DNA from: Streptomyces sp. CB01881
Lineage (GTDB): Bacteria; Actinomycetota; Actinomycetes; Streptomycetales; Streptomycetaceae
Direction: 5' to 3'
DNA: 64,000 nt
NCBI RefSeq assembly: GCF_002953255.1
Contig: NZ_CP026498.1
Location: 456,000-519,999 of the forward strand
Made by a program: the position numbers and the translations under genes. The notes beneath the pieces were generated by a model. It ran no database searches and was not told where the DNA came from. It saw only the letters and a list, made by a program, of their open reading frames with translations. Below, one piece after another: positions 10,778-18,879 of the stretch; position 1 is the first letter of the stretch; each line of letters opens with the position of its first letter.

Positions 10778-11506
10778 CTACGGCACGCCATGGTCGCGCA
10801 GCGGGCCGAGGGTCAGGCCGTGGCTGCGGCAGTGGTCGGCGATCAGGGGGAGGGCCCCGAGGGTGGCGCGCCAGGAGCCGGGCGCGGAGGTGCAGTCCGA
10901 GTCGTGGAGCAGCAGCGTGGCACCGCCGGTGAGGCCGGGGCGGGCCGTGGCGTGGACGGACTCCGCGGTGGCGTGGCCGGTCCAGTCCCGGCCCCAGGCC
11001 GTCCAGAGGACGGTGCGCAGGCCCAGGCGGCGGGCAGCGAGGGCCGGGCCGGCCGTGCGGACGCCGTAGGGCGGGCGGTACCAGCGGGGCACGGCGCCGC
11101 AGATCCCGGTGACCGCCTCGGCGGTACGGCGCAGCTCGCGCAGATCGCGAGCGGGCGCCGGGTACCACTGCCGCCGGTGGTACCAGCCGTGGACGGCGAC
11201 CTCGTGGCCGCGGGTCACCAGTTCGCGGCCGAGGTCCGGCGCGCGTTCCAGCATCGTGCCGAGCAGGAAGAAGGTGGCCCGGGCGCCGATCACGTCGAGG
11301 GCGTCGAGGATGTCCGGGGTGCTGCCCGGGTCCGGGCCGTCGTCGAAGGTCAGCGCGACGTGGCGGGGTTCGGTGCCGTACCCGGCGGTGCGGCGGGCGA
11401 CCGTCCGGCGCACGGCGGTCAGGCGGACGGCGGCCGGGGCCAGGTGGAGCAGCTCGACGCCTGCCACCGCCAGGGCGGCCCGGCGGACGGTCACGGTCCG
11501 GTGCAC
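10778..11506 (-). CDS. Polysaccharide deacetylase (NodB domain)
   Basis: 242 residues from the likely GTG at 11506 (a GTG at 11494 is an alternative), 11 bp after the SDR stop. NodB motifs occur in order: ALTFDDGPDPGS (catalytic and metal Asp), EVAVHGWYHRRQW (metal His pair), RWYRPPYGVRT and TLLLHDSD. A hydrophobic segment near residues 8-26 may be a membrane anchor. It should remove N- or O-acetyl groups from an envelope sugar polymer. With the SDR and EamA genes it forms a - strand unit. Confidence 0.88.
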   Translation of the reverse strand: MHRTVTVRRAALAVAGVELLHLAPAAVRLTAVRRTVARRTAGYGTEPRHVALTFDDGPDPGSTPDILDALDVIGARATFFLLGTMLERAPDLGRELVTRGHEVAVHGWYHRRQWYPAPARDLRELRRTAEAVTGICGAVPRWYRPPYGVRTAGPALAARRLGLRTVLWTAWGRDWTGHATAESVHATARPGLTGGATLLLHDSDCTSAPGSWRATLGALPLIADHCRSHGLTLGPLRDHGVP

Positions 11507-11517
11507 CGGCGCCGGCC

Positions 11518-12312
11518 TCAGCCGAACCGGGCGGCCATCCGCCGGAAGGCCCCTGGTGCGATGCCGTGGATCCGGGCCGGGAGACCCAGCCAGCGCGGCA
11601 CGAACGGCCGGTCGCAGGCGGTGGTGAGAGTGGTGAACACGGCGTCGGCCACCAGCTCGGGGGTGACCGGGCGGGGGCGTTCGCGCTGGTACGGGGTGCC
11701 GCGGCGGGCGAAGAACGGGGTCTCGACCGGGCCCGGCAGAACGATCCGGACGCCGACGCCCGTCCCGCGCAGCTCGTACCAGAGGCTCTCTGCGAACATC
11801 GACAGCCCGGCCTTGGTCGCCGAGTACGCCGCCTCGTCGCGGACGCCGACCTGGCCGGCCATCGAGCCGAGCAGCACGATCCGGCCGCGCCGGCGCTCCA
11901 GCATGCCGGGCAGGAGGAGGCGGACCAGGCGCAGCGGGGCGGCGAGGTTGACCTCGATCATCCGGTCCAGGGTGTCGGTGGGCGTCTCGGCGAAGGGGCC
12001 GCGCCAGCCGAGGCCGGCGCTGGCCACCAGCGCGTCCACCCGGCCGGCGGCCGTGAGGGCGGCTTCGGCGAGGCGCTGCGGTCCGTCCGGTTTGGCGAGG
12101 TCCTCGGGCAGGGCCCGGCCACCGGTGCGGGCGGCGACGGCGTCCAGGCGGGCGCGGTCGGTGCCGGAGAGCAGCAGCTGCCAGCCGGCCGTTCCGAGGC
12201 GGGCCGCCGTGGCGGTGCCGATGCCCGAGGAGGCACCGGTCACCAGGACCACCGGTGGGTCGGCCGCGGGGCGGCGGGGCTTCCGGGAGGGTTGATGGGG
12301 TTCGTCCGTCAT
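11518..12312 (-). CDS. Short-chain dehydrogenase/reductase
   Basis: 264 residues from ATG 12312, with GGAG only two bases before the start. Classical SDR features: VLVTGASSGIGTATAARL near residue 22, NLAAP, the catalytic Ser in LLGSMAGQVGV, and YSATK. NAD(P)H-dependent oxidation or reduction of a hydroxyl/keto group; substrate unknown. The C-terminus FVPRWLGLPARIHGIAPGAF resembles SDRs placed beside lipid or polyketide genes, but this is weak evidence. It overlaps no neighbour and shares the strand of the EamA and deacetylase genes. Confidence 0.85.
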   Translation of the reverse strand: MTDEPHQPSRKPRRPAADPPVVLVTGASSGIGTATAARLGTAGWQLLLSGTDRARLDAVAARTGGRALPEDLAKPDGPQRLAEAALTAAGRVDALVASAGLGWRGPFAETPTDTLDRMIEVNLAAPLRLVRLLLPGMLERRRGRIVLLGSMAGQVGVRDEAAYSATKAGLSMFAESLWYELRGTGVGVRIVLPGPVETPFFARRGTPYQRERPRPVTPELVADAVFTTLTTACDRPFVPRWLGLPARIHGIAPGAFRRMAARFG

Positions 12313-12524
12313 GGCTCCTGCCGCTCTGTGCGCGCCGCGCCGTCGACCGGTTCGGGCACGTCCGTCCGGGAGGTGTCCCGGAGTCGTGTCCTTGCGCGGT
12401 GTCCGGCGCAGGTGTCCGGCCCGGTCCGTCCTGTACGGTCCGTCCTGCCGTTCGCCGGCTGTGGTGAATTGGCCCGGCAAGCCACCTTCGCACGGCGAGG
12501 CCCTCCGGGCGACCGGGCGCCGTC

Positions 12525-12572
12525 GGGGTCACCGGGGGCCGCAACGCGGGGGTCACCGGGGGCCGCAACGCG
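12525..12572. repeat. Perfect 24-bp tandem duplication
   Basis: The 24-bp unit beginning GGGGTCACCGGGGGCC occurs twice in direct contact (12525-12548 and 12549-12572). It lies just downstream of the EamA stop and upstream of the SDR gene. Perfect identity suggests a recent slippage event. Non-coding. Confidence 0.85.
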
Positions 12573-12581
12573 GCCGGCGTT

Positions 12582-13469
12582 CTACCGGGGCGGCAGTGCG
12601 GCCTCGGCGGCCTCGTCCGCGGCCGGGCGGGTGGCGGGGCCGACCTCGGCCTCCACCTCCCCGAAGCGGGAGAGCACGAAGGTGCCGCCGACCGCCACCG
12701 CGAAACCGGTCAACGCGCACCAGGCGTAGCCGGGGCGCGCCGCATCGCCCAGCGCCGCCACGCCGACCAGCGCCGGGCCGAAGGTCTCGGCGACGGTGCC
12801 GGCGGCCGTCGCCGCGGTGACCGTGCCGCGTTGCAGCGCGAGCGCGTACGCGAGGTAGCCACCGAGCCCGCCGACGGCGAGCGCGTACGCCGCCGGGTCG
12901 GTGAAGACGCCGGCCGGGCCGTCGATGTTCAGGACCCGGACGGCCAGGCTGGTCACGCCGAACCCCACACCGGCGAGCAGGCCGAGGCCGGCCGCGGCGG
13001 CGTTGCCGGTGTGCCGGGCCAGCACCACGGTGAGCAGCAGCATCAGCACCGTGGTGGCCAGCAGCGCCCAGTGGAAGGCGGGCGGGGCGTGGTCGCGGCC
13101 CTCGGGGCCGGAGGCGAGTGCGAGCAGGGTCAGGCCGACCACCACCGCGGCGATTCCGGCCACGTCGCCGCGCCGCAGGCGGGCGCCGAGCAGCCGGGCG
13201 GCGGCGAGCGCGGTGACCGCCAGGCTGGCGTTGGTGACCGCTTGGACCAGGAACAGCGGCAGGGTGCGCAGTGCGACGATGCTCAGCACGAAGCCCGCGA
13301 TGTCCAGGCCGGTGCCGAGCAGGAACTGCCAGGACCGGACCAGCGCGGCCAGCAACCCGACCCGTACCCGGTCGGCCCGGGGCGCCGACCGGGCGCCGCG
13401 CGCCTGGAAGACCGAGCCGAAGCCGAAGCAGACGGTCGCGACCAGCGCGGTGGTGAGTCCGAGCAGCAT
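12582..13469 (-). CDS. EamA/DMT-superfamily transporter
   Basis: 295 residues from ATG 13469 with GGGAGAG upstream. About ten hydrophobic helices, beginning MLLGLTTALVATVCFGFGSVFQARG, are arranged as two five-helix halves, as in drug/metabolite transporters. The C-terminal tail is Ala/Glu-rich and cytoplasmic. It probably exports a small molecule or flips a lipid-linked sugar, given the neighbouring envelope-sugar genes. The substrate cannot be inferred. Confidence 0.82.
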   Translation of the reverse strand: MLLGLTTALVATVCFGFGSVFQARGARSAPRADRVRVGLLAALVRSWQFLLGTGLDIAGFVLSIVALRTLPLFLVQAVTNASLAVTALAAARLLGARLRRGDVAGIAAVVVGLTLLALASGPEGRDHAPPAFHWALLATTVLMLLLTVVLARHTGNAAAAGLGLLAGVGFGVTSLAVRVLNIDGPAGVFTDPAAYALAVGGLGGYLAYALALQRGTVTAATAAGTVAETFGPALVGVAALGDAARPGYAWCALTGFAVAVGGTFVLSRFGEVEAEVGPATRPAADEAAEAALPPR

Positions 13470-13942
13470 GGCTCTCCCAGCCTCGGAGGCAGGATCCACC
13501 ACCAGTCTCTGCCTGCGCGGCGCGGCCCGCACCGGAGGCGGGCGGGTGCCACGGTGGGTGGGCGTCACGGTGGGTGGGCGGCGGTCAGCGGCCGGGGAAC
13601 GGGCGGCCGGCCGGCCTCACGGGTCCGCCGGGCCGGGCCGGGTGGATGGGCGGGTCGACGGACGGGTCGACGGACGGGGTGGGCCGGTGCACGAACCGGG
13701 TGGGCCGCTGGACGAACCGGGTGGGCCGGTGGACGGTCGCCGCCCGACCGGACGACGAGATGGTGCCCCGCAGGCTCCCCCTGGCACCTGCGGGGCGGTG
13801 GTCGTGTACCGGCGTGTACCGGGCGGTCGTCCTCCTCGCGGTCGTGGTCCGGGTTGTCGTGGTCCAGGTCGTCGTGGTCCAGGCCGTCGTGGTCCGGCTG
13901 GTCGTCTTCCTGGCGGTCGGGTGCCGTCTGCACCGGCCGGTC
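13470..13942. repeat. Low-complexity intergenic tract with short tandem repeats
   Basis: Within about 470 bp lie two arrays. At 13643-13740 CGACGGACGGGT-like and GAACCGGGTGGGCCG-like units repeat two to three times. At 13840-13915 a 15-bp unit close to GTCGTGGTCCAGGCC repeats about five times. The latter array translates on the - strand as an Asp/His-rich DHDDLDHD tract with no start or domain, so it is annotated as repeat DNA. Confidence 0.55.
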
Positions 13943-14107
13943 TCAGGAGTCGGCGGCCGGCGGGCCCTCCCCGGGGCCGGGGTGGCGCTTGGCCTCCACC
14001 AGCCCTCGGGCCGTCTCCGCGGCCACGGCGGCGGCGACCTCGGCCGCCCGGGTGTCGGTCACTACGGGCGCCACCGGTACGTCGGGCACTACGGGCACTT
14101 CGGGCAC
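13943..14107 (-). CDS. Small ORF, 54 aa, Val/Pro N-terminus (possible peptide)
   Basis: A GTG start at 14107 is preceded by a strong GGGGAGAGG ribosome site with good spacing. The product starts MPEVPVVPDVPVAPVV, continues with an Ala-rich helix (AAEVAAAVAAETARGLVEA) and ends HPGPGEGPPAADS. No Cys, Ser/Thr cluster or known leader motif marks it as a RiPP precursor. It lies 91 bp downstream of the two MSQVCN proteins on the same strand and could be co-transcribed with them. Real coding status is uncertain. Confidence 0.4.
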   Translation of the reverse strand: MPEVPVVPDVPVAPVVTDTRAAEVAAAVAAETARGLVEAKRHPGPGEGPPAADS

Positions 14108-14198
14108 GGGCCTCTCCCCTCGTCGGCGGGCCACCCCGCTCCGGGGCCGGTGCGGTGCGGGCCCGGGCTCACCCGGCCCCGCACCGCGGTGGTGACCG

Positions 14199-14810
14199 CT
14201 AGCCCGCGGCGACGGCGGCCGTGGTCCGTCGCAGCCACCTCTCGTCCAGCGGTTCGACATCGTTGAAGTAGCCCATCAGCTGGGCGTAGACGGCCAGTTC
14301 GACCATGGCCGACTGGACGTGCCGGAGCGCGGCCTCGGCGCCGGGGTACGGTGCCGCCTGGAGCCACTCAGTCATGAGGGCCGCGGTCCGCAGCACGCGG
14401 CCACGGTAGTCGTGACAGACGGCGAGGGGGCCTCCGGCGGTGGTCAGTGCGACCAGTTCGGACCAGCACTCGCGGTTGCGCGGCACCCGGCCGCTCGCCA
14501 CGCCGGACTCGTAGAGCCGCTCGTAGTCGAGGTCCCGGTACCAGGTGACCGTCTCCGGGGCGAGGGTCCCGGAGCCCAGCAGGGCGGCGACCTCGCCCAG
14601 CAGGCCGCCGGCCTGCCGCAGTCGCTTGTCCGCCGAGGCCACGTAGACGGCCGCGGTGCCCGGCCCGTCGCCGTGCTCGATCAGCTCCAGCGCCTTGAAG
14701 ACGTCACCGGTGGCGGCGAGGAGTTCGAGTCCGGCGCTCTGGGCAAGGTGCCTCTTCTCGCGCCGGGCCTCGCTGCTCAGCTTCATCGCCGTATTGCAGA
14801 CTTGAGACAT
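14199..14810 (-). CDS. Unknown protein A with MSQVCN N-terminus
   Basis: 203 residues from ATG 14810. It starts MSQVCNTAMKLSSEARREKR and is then almost entirely helical (LAQSAGLELLAATGDVFKAL, RLRQAGGLLGEVAALLG, CWSELVALTTAGG). No enzyme motif, signal peptide or membrane helix. Its first six residues are identical to those of the upstream protein B although the rest is not clearly alignable. It is 40 bp downstream of B on the same strand, so the two are probably co-transcribed. Function unknown; a helical scaffold or partner-binding protein is only a guess. Confidence 0.7.
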   Translation of the reverse strand: MSQVCNTAMKLSSEARREKRHLAQSAGLELLAATGDVFKALELIEHGDGPGTAAVYVASADKRLRQAGGLLGEVAALLGSGTLAPETVTWYRDLDYERLYESGVASGRVPRNRECWSELVALTTAGGPLAVCHDYRGRVLRTAALMTEWLQAAPYPGAEAALRHVQSAMVELAVYAQLMGYFNDVEPLDERWLRRTTAAVAAG

Positions 14811-14850
14811 GGGTGCTGCCTCCTCCCGGGGCAGGGGTGCCGTCGGCCGG

Positions 14851-15522
14851 CTACGAGCCGACCGGGGTGGACGGACTCTCGGCCATGCCGAGGATGTTGA
14901 TGACGGCCAGCGACTGCCCGTAGGAACGGAGGCGGTCGAACCGCGTGATCGACCGCCAGCCGAAGTGCTGCCATTCGACGGGGTTCCGGTCGGCCGCCGC
15001 GGGGTCGAACTCCCTGAGTTCGGCCAGGAAGGCCTTGAGTTCGGCGATGAACCGGCCGAAGGCGCCTTCGTCCCCGTGCTCCTCGAAGGTGCGCTGGATG
15101 TCCTCCATCGCCGCTTCGTCGAGATCCACCAGGCCGAGGCCGGCGGCCCTGCGGAGGGTGTCCACGATGCGGAACTCCCCGCCGCCGGCCCGCAGCCGGC
15201 CGTCGTGGACGGTGTAGAAGCCGAGTTCCTTCGCCACCGCGTGGGAGGTCTCGTACTCGTCGAGGGCGGCGCTCAGCGCGGCCACGGCGCAGGAGACCCG
15301 CACGGCCGCCTGGCGGAGGTCGGAGAGCTCCAGGTCCGAGTGGACGAGGTGCAGTTCGCTGCCGGCCCGCATGAAGTGGGCGGAGCCCGTGGCGATGGGG
15401 CCGTCGACGCTGTCGTACAGGGCCGCCACCGAAGTGCCGTTCACCCGCTCTTCCGGATCGTCCGGCGGTGGGTCCGGTTCTTCGGGGACGGGTTCGGCGT
15501 GCTTGTTGCAGACTTGGGACAT
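14851..15522 (-). CDS. Unknown protein B with MSQVCN N-terminus
   Basis: 223 residues from ATG 15522 with AGGAAG upstream. MSQVCNKHAEPVPEEPDPPP leads into an acidic Pro-rich linker, then a helical body (GSELHLVHSDLELSDLRQAA, AVAALSAALDEYETSHAVAK) and a C-terminal segment rich in aromatic residues (WQHFGWRSITRFDRLRSYG). No family recognised. The 5' end of the gene matches that of protein A at DNA level over 19 bases with two changes. A promoter should lie in the 640-bp upstream gap, whose GC content is unusually low for this window. Confidence 0.7.
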   Translation of the reverse strand: MSQVCNKHAEPVPEEPDPPPDDPEERVNGTSVAALYDSVDGPIATGSAHFMRAGSELHLVHSDLELSDLRQAAVRVSCAVAALSAALDEYETSHAVAKELGFYTVHDGRLRAGGGEFRIVDTLRRAAGLGLVDLDEAAMEDIQRTFEEHGDEGAFGRFIAELKAFLAELREFDPAAADRNPVEWQHFGWRSITRFDRLRSYGQSLAVINILGMAESPSTPVGS

Positions 15523-16160
15523 TTCTTCCTACCTCCTCGGCCGTCCGCGCCCACGAGAATGCGCACGGCGCGCGACGCCGAATCACCGGTGCGGCAGGAC
15601 CGGACCCGGGGCGAAGGCGCGCCGCGCCTTGGCGCCGCCCATTCGCCGACGCCCCGAAATCCGGCTGAATCACCGTGACCCCGGTGTCCGAATCACAATG
15701 GTCCAGGTGTTTCAGAGAATTCCAGGTGACCTTTGACAAATCCGTTCCGACTTCTCGGACATCCACAGGAATCCGGGCAACCACCTGCCCGTCCGGGCGC
15801 GCGCGGCCGCCCGTTGACACGCCGCGCAGTCATCCCGTGGCCCAGCTGCGAAGTCGGGCCGTGAATATCCGTGAAAGCCGCCTCCCGGGAACTCGCCCGG
15901 GGAACCAATGCCACTCTTCAGTTCACTTCCGGTTCGGCGGGTTGTCAAGGATCGGCCGCCCCCGACCGGCCGAACCACCCGGCGCCCGGCGGCAATCGGG
16001 GATGGCGGCCCGAATCCGGCGCTCACGCTCCAAATCTGAGATCGTACACGGATTGTAGGGGTGGACGGAGATGAATTCCGGGGATTCGCCAGCGGAGCGG
16101 TGGACCGCCCGCGGCCGGCGCCGGCGTCGCGTCACACTCCGCGAGCCCCCGCCCCGCCCC
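15523..16160. other. Long intergenic region with lower-GC promoter island
   Basis: 638 bp between the condensation-fold gene (stop 16161, -) and protein B (start 15522, -). The segment 15660-15790 is less GC-rich and contains TTGACA at 15732-15737 on +, and on - TTGTCA followed 17 bp later by TCTGAA. A second low-GC patch at 16030-16075 (CGTACACGGATTGTAGGGG) lies near the far end. No gene was found. It probably carries the promoter of the MSQVCN unit and the terminator of the upstream gene. Confidence 0.4.
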
Positions 16161-17936
16161 TCACGGAGAGTCGGCGGCGGGGCCGGCGATGTCCGGATCA
16201 CGGCCAGCGCCCTCGGCGGTCACCGGCAGGGTGTCCCACGGGATCGGGCCGGACGGGCGGGTGTCGGTGGCCGTGTGCACGACGTAGTGGTGGGGGGCCA
16301 TCGCGGTGTCGCGGCCGGGGATGGCCGCGACCACCGCCCGGTGGGCCGCGAGCGGAGTGAGGCCCGGACCGCGGGTGGCGATGCGGGCGACGAGGCGGCC
16401 GTCCACCAACTCGACGGCGGTACCCAGGATCTCGGCGGTGATGCCGGCGGTGGCGCCGGAGGCGATCTCGGCACTGCCGAGGGCATCGGCCACCAGGGAC
16501 CGGGCGGCGTCCAGGTCGATCCAGCCGCCGTCGACCACGGCCCAGGCGCCGGTCCGGACGGCGGACGGCACGCCCGTCAGCCCGGGCAGGTCGGCGAGCG
16601 GGAGCGGTCCGTGCGCGGCGGCCTTCAGGACGGCGGGCAGGGCGAGCGCGAATCGTTCGGTCTCCGCGCGGTCGAGCACCTGTGGGCAGGCGAGCAGGAC
16701 GAACTCCAGACTGCCGGAGGTGCGCAGGAGGTTGAGCATGATACGGACCGGGAGCGGCGGGTCGGGCAGCCAGGTCAGTTCCGGGTCGCCCGTCGGGGCC
16801 GGGCGGGCGTCGGACATCGCCTCGGGGATGGTCAGACTGAGGTCGTTGACGACGACCTGCCGGGCGAAGCGGGTGCCGCGCAGGTGGGCGACGTCCTCGA
16901 TCAGCTGCCAGACGTTCCCGGCGGGGAGAGTACTGTGCCAGTAGCCGGCGAGCGAGGCGGCCTTTGCCCGGCCGATCAGCTCGTCCAGGTCGGCGGCGTC
17001 CGCATCCAGGGCCAGCAGGGCGTCCTGGGCGAGGGTGCCGATGTGGTCGGCCATCGCGGCCCGTTGGCGGTTGGCCGAGAGGGCGGTCAGCACCAGGGCG
17101 GAGTGGCCGGCGCGCTGGGCGACCAGCGCGGCGAAGGCCGCGAGCAGGACGACCGAGGGGCTCGCGCCGGTCCGCCGTGAGGCGGCGGCGAGGTCGGCGC
17201 CGGCCGTGCGGGAGCGCAGGACCACGGCGGCGGCCCGGTCGGCCGGGCCGGTGATCCGGGAGTCCGCGAAGACCGTCTGCGGGCGGGTGGTGAGGATCTT
17301 CCGCCAGTGCCCGAGGGCGGCGGCGGCCTTGCGGCGGCCCTGCTCGCTCTGCTCCCGGGCGGCCACCTCCAGCGGGGTGCGCGCGGTGACGGGCGGCAAT
17401 TCCTTGCCGGCCGCGAGGGCCAGCCAGTCCTCGATCAGCAGGGTGGTCGCCACGCCGTCCGCACCGGCGTGACAGACGACCACGACCAGCCTCAACGCCA
17501 GGTCGGCGTCGGCCAGCAGGGTGAAGCGGAGCCGCGGGCCGGCCGCCAGGTCGAACGGGACGGCCACGTCCGTCCGCCCCGACTCCTCCGCCAGCCGGTC
17601 GAGTCCGGCCGCCGGAAGGCCCGGGGCGTCGAGCACGGTGACGGCGAACTCGCCCTCCGCGCGGACCTCCTGGCGCTCCGGGAAGGCGTCCGGTCCGGGG
17701 CCGGGCGGGAAGACCGTGCGCAGCGAGTCGTGCCGCTCGACCAGGGCGCGCAGGGCGTCAAGTGCCGCGGTCAGGGTGGTGCCGTCGGGCACCGGCCAGG
17801 CCGCCTCCTTGTTGATCTGCTCGGGAAGGTCGCTCCGGATGCAGCGGATCATGTTGTCCTGGCCGAGGGTGAGCGGCCCGGAGCCGCTGCTCGCGCCGCT
17901 GTACCGGACCGTGATCCGCCGGCTGGTTGCTGTCAC
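16161..17936 (-). CDS. Free-standing condensation-fold protein
   Basis: 591 residues from GTG 17936. Residues about 20-430 have the NRPS condensation fold: PLTLGQDNMIRCI (C1), RHDSLRT (C2) and CHAGADG at 155-161. The last is the HHxxxDG motif with the first His changed to Cys but the catalytic second His and the Asp kept. Later C-domain segments follow (VVNDLSLTIPEAM, MLNLLRTSGSLEFVLLACP). About 150 extra C-terminal residues are unassigned. With no NRPS module nearby, it would use a carrier-bound or free acyl donor to make an amide or ester. It lies downstream of the PPTase/ACP unit on the same strand. Confidence 0.8.
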   Translation of the reverse strand: MTATSRRITVRYSGASSGSGPLTLGQDNMIRCIRSDLPEQINKEAAWPVPDGTTLTAALDALRALVERHDSLRTVFPPGPGPDAFPERQEVRAEGEFAVTVLDAPGLPAAGLDRLAEESGRTDVAVPFDLAAGPRLRFTLLADADLALRLVVVVCHAGADGVATTLLIEDWLALAAGKELPPVTARTPLEVAAREQSEQGRRKAAAALGHWRKILTTRPQTVFADSRITGPADRAAAVVLRSRTAGADLAAASRRTGASPSVVLLAAFAALVAQRAGHSALVLTALSANRQRAAMADHIGTLAQDALLALDADAADLDELIGRAKAASLAGYWHSTLPAGNVWQLIEDVAHLRGTRFARQVVVNDLSLTIPEAMSDARPAPTGDPELTWLPDPPLPVRIMLNLLRTSGSLEFVLLACPQVLDRAETERFALALPAVLKAAAHGPLPLADLPGLTGVPSAVRTGAWAVVDGGWIDLDAARSLVADALGSAEIASGATAGITAEILGTAVELVDGRLVARIATRGPGLTPLAAHRAVVAAIPGRDTAMAPHHYVVHTATDTRPSGPIPWDTLPVTAEGAGRDPDIAGPAADSP

Positions 17937-18109
17937 GTCGTCCGTGCCCTTCGGCTCGTCGGGGGTCCAAGGGGATCCGAGCAGCCCTGAACGGGCCTGG
18001 GGGAGGCCTGAGGGCTCAGCGGGTTGTGGGTCGGGACGCTACCAGCGACCCGGGAAGGTGGTCCAGACCAAAAGTCCGGAACTCCCCATGCTTGGCCAAG
18101 CAGAATCTG

Positions 18110-18146
18110 ACACTTGGTCAATTTACCTTTCATGTACGTGACATGA
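18110..18146. promoter_or_regulatory. Putative operator/promoter of the condensation-fold gene
   Basis: Low-GC patch about 190 bp upstream of the condensation-fold start. On the - strand it contains TTGACCAA, usable as a -35 box and repeated in the hmo/ligase intergenic region at 29446. Next to it TCATGT-N5-ACATGA (18130-18146) is a 6-bp-arm inverted repeat overlapping the PPTase stop codon, a format typical of TetR-family operators. No clear -10 box was found. Confidence 0.35.
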
Positions 18147-18879
18147 TGAACGATGGCGCTTCCCAGCACTGCAGCCGGAGCCGGAACGGGCGGTCGCCGA
18201 CGGCCGCCACAGCGGCGCGGAACGGACCCGGCACCGGGGCGTCCGCGATCCGGCAGGGACCGTCGCCGAGGGCGCCCGCGCCGGTCAGGACCAGTGGCGC
18301 CGGCCCGGCCAGCGGCAGGCCGAAGCCCTGCACCAGCCGGCCGCCGAACGCCTTGACGCAGGCCTCGCGGCGACACCAGAGCTCGGTGAAACGCTCGGCC
18401 AGCACTTCGGGCGAGGAGGACTCGGCCAACGACGCGGCCTCGGCGCCCGGGAAGTAGCGGTTGGCGATCCGGGCGGCGACGCGCGGGTCGCGGACCTCCT
18501 CGACGTCGGCGCCGACCGGCCGGCCGTCGGCCAGGGCGAGGACGGCGAGGGCACCCGAGGCGGAGTAGCTGACACCGAGCGTGTGCCCCTCGCCCGCCGG
18601 CTCGGGTTTGCCGTGCGGGCCGCGGCGCCAGGCGAGTTCGGCCGGGTGCACGCCGAGGCGTTCGGCGACCAGCAGTCGGACGACCCCGTGCACGACGGTG
18701 AACCGTCGGCCGGTTGCTTCGTCCGGCCCCGCGGCGCGGGCCCGTTCGCCGGGGTCGAGCAGTGCGCCCAACGCCTCTACCACTGCGTCGGGTTGGTCCG
18801 TCGGGATCACCCAGAGGTCAACCAGGTCGACCAGTTCAATCGGGTCGACCGGGTCGGCCGAGTCGGGAGGCCCGGTCAC
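18130..18879 (-). CDS. Sfp-type 4'-phosphopantetheinyl transferase
   Basis: 249 residues from GTG 18879, overlapping the preceding stop by GTGA. Motifs: HGVVRLLVAERLG, the substrate loop GVSYSASGALAVLAL (usual SHS is SYS), the Mg-binding GADVEEV (Asp125, Glu127) and WCRREACVKAFG (Glu172, the WxxKEA motif with Arg for Lys). It transfers 4'-phosphopantetheine from CoA to the serine of carrier proteins. It sits in the same unit as one ACP and can serve the three serine-bearing carriers of this cluster. Confidence 0.9.
   Translation of the reverse strand: MTGPPDSADPVDPIELVDLVDLWVIPTDQPDAVVEALGALLDPGERARAAGPDEATGRRFTVVHGVVRLLVAERLGVHPAELAWRRGPHGKPEPAGEGHTLGVSYSASGALAVLALADGRPVGADVEEVRDPRVAARIANRYFPGAEAASLAESSSPEVLAERFTELWCRREACVKAFGGRLVQGFGLPLAGPAPLVLTGAGALGDGPCRIADAPVPGPFRAAVAAVGDRPFRLRLQCWEAPSFIMSRT

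Noticed and set aside
13565..13933. A - strand frame with an Asp/His-rich DHDDLDHD tract, possibly metal-binding
   Set aside because: The tract is produced by a 15-bp DNA repeat; the rest is Arg/Pro noise and no ribosome site precedes a start.
13943..15522. RiPP cluster with precursor peptide and modifying enzymes
   Set aside because: The 54-residue ORF has no Cys or Ser/Thr core, and the two neighbouring proteins show no RiPP enzyme motifs (no YcaO, LanM, radical SAM or B1/B2 protease).
16071..17180. Long + strand frame antisense to the condensation-fold gene
   Set aside because: Gly/Arg/Val-rich shadow composition with no motif, while the - strand reads a recognisable C domain over the same bases.
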